In this document: positions 5,670 through 7,262 of the stretch, in pieces | How positions within the stretch are numbered: the first letter of the stretch is position 1 | Layout of the letters: every line of letters starts with the position of its first letter | Assembly: GCA_019114115.1 (NCBI GenBank) | Contig: DXGD01000499.1 | Coordinates: 1-7,262, forward strand | DNA from: Candidatus Nesterenkonia stercoripullorum | GTDB taxonomy: Bacteria; Actinomycetota; Actinomycetes; Actinomycetales; Micrococcaceae | Direction: 5' to 3' | Length of the DNA stretch: 7,262 nucleotides | Notes under the pieces: generated by a model | The model's input: only the letters and a program-made list of their open reading frames with translations | Told to the model about the DNA's origin: nothing | Database searches by the model: none | Position numbers and translations under genes: made by a program

Positions 5670-5675
5670 ATACTA
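5670..5675 (-). promoter_or_regulatory. Putative -10 box for the 462-residue protein gene
   Basis: TAGTAT on the minus strand ends 7 nt before the ATG at 5662, which is the geometry of a leaderless transcript. No clear -35 element is found at 17-18 nt. Confidence 0.35.
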
Positions 5676-5738
5676 CTGCGCCGTGGATGCGATTTCTGTC
5701 ACTGCAGGTGGAGCGCCTACATATCGAGAAATGACGGG

Positions 5739-6026
5739 TTACGGCCGCCAGCGGTACCGGCGCATGTCCACCCGATGGCCGTCGGCGAGGACGCCTTCTG
5801 CCCGGAGGCGGGCGAGCTGCTCCGTGCGCAGATGCGGCGCCGACGTCCCGTCGCTGCGCAGAATCCGATGCCAGGGAAGATCGAATCCGTCCTCACGCAG
5901 CACCCGCCCGACCAGGCGCGGCGTCGAGGCCCCGGACATCGCGGCGATATCACCGTAGGTCGCCACATAACCGGGAGGTACATCGGCGATGGCGTCCCGT
6001 ATGCGCTCGTGTGTCTGTTCGTCCAC
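5739..6026 (-). CDS. atl: Alkyltransferase-like protein (MGMT fold, Cys replaced by Trp)
   Basis: 95 residues, GTG start, TAA stop. It is the DNA-binding domain of O6-alkylguanine-DNA alkyltransferases without their N-terminal domain. IRDAIADVPPGYVATYGDIA (9-28) matches the family's helix and the Tyr (Tyr24) that helps flip the damaged base. TPRLVGRVLRED (35-46) is the recognition helix, with Arg37 in the arginine-finger place. LPWHRILRSDG (50-60) is the active-site loop, in which the methyl-accepting Cys of PCHR is Trp52. The C-terminus RRYRWRP resembles the ending of known members. Alkyltransferase-like proteins bind O6-alkylguanine without repairing it and, in E. coli and S. pombe, hand the lesion to nucleotide excision repair. 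It is intact, cytosolic and of normal length. No Shine-Dalgarno is seen, but TACCGT ends 7 nt upstream of the GTG. It is divergent from the gene at 6131. Confidence 0.93.
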   Translation of the reverse strand: MDEQTHERIRDAIADVPPGYVATYGDIAAMSGASTPRLVGRVLREDGFDLPWHRILRSDGTSAPHLRTEQLARLRAEGVLADGHRVDMRRYRWRP

Positions 6027-6033
6027 AGTATCT

Positions 6034-6039
6034 ACGGTA
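6034..6039 (-). promoter_or_regulatory. Putative -10 box of the alkyltransferase-like gene
   Basis: TACCGT on the minus strand fits TAnnnT and ends 7 nt before the GTG at 6026, consistent with a leaderless transcript. TAGATA, overlapping just downstream (6035 to 6030), is another candidate but lies too close to the start. Confidence 0.3.
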
Positions 6040-6116
6040 GACCCGGCTCAGACGGGAGAGGTCCGCAGTGCTCGCGACCAGTCGTGGACTTGACGTGTGA
6101 ATGCAGCTCGGCCCAG

Positions 6117-6122
6117 TAGAAT
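6117..6122 (+). promoter_or_regulatory. Putative -10 box of the three-helix membrane protein gene
   Basis: TAGAAT matches TATAAT at five of six positions and ends 8 nt before the GTG at 6131, with no Shine-Dalgarno in between. TTGACG at 6090-6095 looks like a -35 element, but the spacing of 21 nt is too long for ordinary use together. Confidence 0.45.
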
Positions 6123-6130
6123 GGCGTGCA

Positions 6131-7045
6131 GTGAGTACCTCGAACGATGCCCCGCACCCTCGCCAGGACGGCGCGCCGCAGGATACCGCGGTGGACACCA
6201 AGCCTGAGCGCCCTTCTATTGTGCAGACGCTGGCCGGTGCCCTGACGGCCATCACCGTCACCTACCTGATGTCGTTCTTCGGGGTCGCCGGAACGATCCT
6301 CGGCGTTGGCCTGGTCAGCGTGCTGACTGTGCTGGGGAATTACATGTATTCCTCGGTGATGCATTCTGCCAAGGAGAAGGTCAAGCAGGTACAGCCGAAG
6401 GTCAAGCCGCGTGGCGGGACGTCCCATTCTGCGCAGGATTCCTTCTCCGCGAGCCGGGACAAGGACAGACACAGTGAGGATCTGCACATGGCCGAAGGAC
6501 GCGATGACGTTGCCGTCCAGGACGGCTCGGACAGCACCGACGGCCCGGACAGCCCGGACGGCACTGACGGCCCGGACGGCACTGACGGCCCGGGCGAGGA
6601 CAGCCAGGCCCGGGGTCGCTGGAGCCAGGCCTGGCGGGCGATGGTCGATCGGTACGGCAAGGGCAGAATCATCGGTTCGATCGCCCTGGTCTTCCTTCTG
6701 CTCGGAGGGACGGTCACAGTCGTCGAGCTGGCCGCGGGGAAGAGCATGTCCGAGATCGTGCGCGGTGAGGAGGGCAGCGGCACGACATTCTTCGGCGGCG
6801 GCAGTGGCGGCGAAGGCAGCGATGATGACTCTGATGAGCTGAACGACCAGGGAACACCCGCCCCAGAGGACGGCAGCACTGTGGACCCGGGCGAGCAGCA
6901 GGATCCGACTGCGCCCGGAGAAGCGCCGCAGGAGGACGGGGCTACGCAGGATCAGCCCCAGGAGCAGCAGCAAGAGCAGCCTCAGGAGCAGCAGGAGGAA
7001 GCCCCCGCTGAGGAGGCTCCAGTGGAAGAGGCCCCGGCCCAGTGA
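6131..7045 (+). CDS. Membrane protein with acidic repeat linker and Gln/Glu/Pro-rich tail
   Basis: 304 residues from GTG 6131. An in-frame ATG at 6101 would add 10 residues, but 6131 is preferred because the TAGAAT box lies just before it. After a polar N-terminus, two helices (about 31-50 and 52-73, SFFGVAGTILGVGLVSVLTVLG) form a hairpin of a kind seen in many actinobacterial hypothetical proteins. A basic Lys/Gln stretch follows, then an acidic linker with eight tandem D-G/S-P/T/S triplets (131-154). A third helix (about 180-200) is followed by the VVELAAGKSMSEI motif, also typical of that group. The tail from about 210 is Gly/Asp/Glu, then Gln/Glu/Pro/Ala rich, and is probably disordered and outside the cell. 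The function is unknown; I infer an envelope-associated role only from topology. The stop overlaps the next gene's GTG by 4 nt. Confidence 0.85.
   Translation: MSTSNDAPHPRQDGAPQDTAVDTKPERPSIVQTLAGALTAITVTYLMSFFGVAGTILGVGLVSVLTVLGNYMYSSVMHSAKEKVKQVQPKVKPRGGTSHSAQDSFSASRDKDRHSEDLHMAEGRDDVAVQDGSDSTDGPDSPDGTDGPDGTDGPGEDSQARGRWSQAWRAMVDRYGKGRIIGSIALVFLLLGGTVTVVELAAGKSMSEIVRGEEGSGTTFFGGGSGGEGSDDDSDELNDQGTPAPEDGSTVDPGEQQDPTAPGEAPQEDGATQDQPQEQQQEQPQEQQEEAPAEEAPVEEAPAQ
6521..6592 (+). repeat. 9-nt tandem repeat, eight units, inside the membrane protein gene
   Basis: Eight contiguous 9-nt units of consensus GACGGCCCG run without gaps. Variants include GACGGCTCG, GACAGCACC, GACAGCCCG and GACGGCACT. They encode DGS-DST-DGP-DSP-DGT-DGP-DGT-DGP. 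The last five units alternate GACGGCACT and GACGGCCCG, an 18-nt higher-order unit, suggesting recent duplication. Because the unit is a multiple of three, copy-number change would not break the frame. Confidence 0.9.
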
Positions 7046-7262
7046 GTCCGGCCGGACCGCGCGGGGACACGTGGGTCCAGGGCAGTCGCCGTCCGGGGCG
7101 TGATCGTTCGGCGCGCCGTCGTTCGCTGCGTCGCACGATCGGGACCGTGGGCACGGCCCTTGTCATCGTGGCAGTAGCCGGGTTCGCTCTGATCTGGTGG
7201 GGGCAGCGCTCGCTCATCTACCACCCTTCTGGGGCCGAGCCGTCCATCGATCAGGCGCCGCA
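7042..7262 (+). CDS. Membrane-anchored alpha/beta-hydrolase-like protein, N-terminal part
   Basis: A GTG-started frame that runs off the window after 73 codons. It opens with a very basic cytoplasmic stretch (RRPGRDRSARRRSLRR, about 16-31), then one membrane helix (about 33-53), then WWGQRSLIYHPSGAEPS (52-68). A single N-terminal helix followed at once by Q-R-x-L-I-Y-x-P is the usual opening of the anchored alpha/beta hydrolases related to Bem46/YfhR, whose nucleophile and catalytic triad would come later, outside this window. The enzyme class is therefore inferred from this opening alone. The 4-nt GTGA overlap with the preceding gene indicates coupled translation and a shared operon. Confidence 0.68.
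   Translation, partial: MSPAGPRGDTWVQGSRRPGRDRSARRRSLRRTIGTVGTALVIVAVAGFALIWWGQRSLIYHPSGAEPSIDQAP

Noticed and set aside
5135..5734. A 199-codon plus-strand frame
   Set aside because: It is the antisense shadow of the 462-residue gene, whose minus-strand reading has a membrane anchor and regular secondary-structure pattern. The shadow has neither.
6032..6973. A 313-codon minus-strand frame with hydrophobic stretches
   Set aside because: It is antisense to the three-helix membrane protein. Its AVRAVSAVRAV runs come from the 9-nt repeat read backwards, and no ribosome site or family pattern is present.

Overview
The window looks like a chromosomal segment of a high-GC Gram-positive bacterium (Actinomycetota, probably Micrococcales or a relative). 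The evidence is the strong G/C bias at third codon positions, the frequent GTG starts, several starts without a Shine-Dalgarno sequence but with a TAnnnT box just upstream, and families common in actinobacteria: a bacterial PH-like domain, DUF805, a YhfF-type ASCH protein, a Phd/PIN toxin-antitoxin pair and an alkyltransferase-like protein. No genus can be named from the sequence alone.

Layout. Bases 1-270 are the 3' end of a + strand gene, probably a PH-like domain protein. Bases 271-3529 form a loosely packed, accessory-looking stretch that seems less GC-rich by eye. It holds a possible eroded XRE-type helix-turn-helix remnant (542-646), an intact ASCH/YhfF-type gene (699-1154, +), a DUF805 membrane protein (1312-1854, -), a long non-coding gap, and two small membrane proteins of unknown function (2375-2599 and 2701-3171, both -). 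The gap at 3172-3529 may contain a decayed minus-strand coding tail. Bases 3530-4222 are a compact type II toxin-antitoxin operon. It has a sigma70-like promoter, paired TCTAGA palindromes over the -10 region, a perfect AGGAGG ribosome site, a Phd/YefM-type antitoxin and a PIN-domain (VapC-type) toxin that overlaps it by 4 nt.

From 4223 the segment is gene-dense and GC-rich. It contains a 462-residue membrane-anchored extracytoplasmic protein of unknown function with internally repeated strand-helix-strand units (4274-5662, -). Next is an alkyltransferase-like DNA-damage protein with Trp in place of the catalytic Cys (5739-6026, -). A divergent gene encodes a three-helix membrane protein with a 9-nt tandem repeat and a long acidic Gln/Glu/Pro tail (6131-7045, +). 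That gene is translationally coupled by a 4-nt overlap to the start of a membrane-anchored alpha/beta-hydrolase-like gene that runs off the end (7042-7262, +).

The toxin-antitoxin pair clearly works as one unit. The last two + strand genes are very likely co-transcribed. The alkyltransferase-like gene and the 462-residue protein lie in tandem 76 bp apart, each with its own plausible leaderless promoter, so no functional link is claimed. I see no tRNA, rRNA, CRISPR array or intact insertion sequence. The window does not show a clearly new multi-gene system. The least explained items are the repeat-built 462-residue protein and the sparse accessory stretch.
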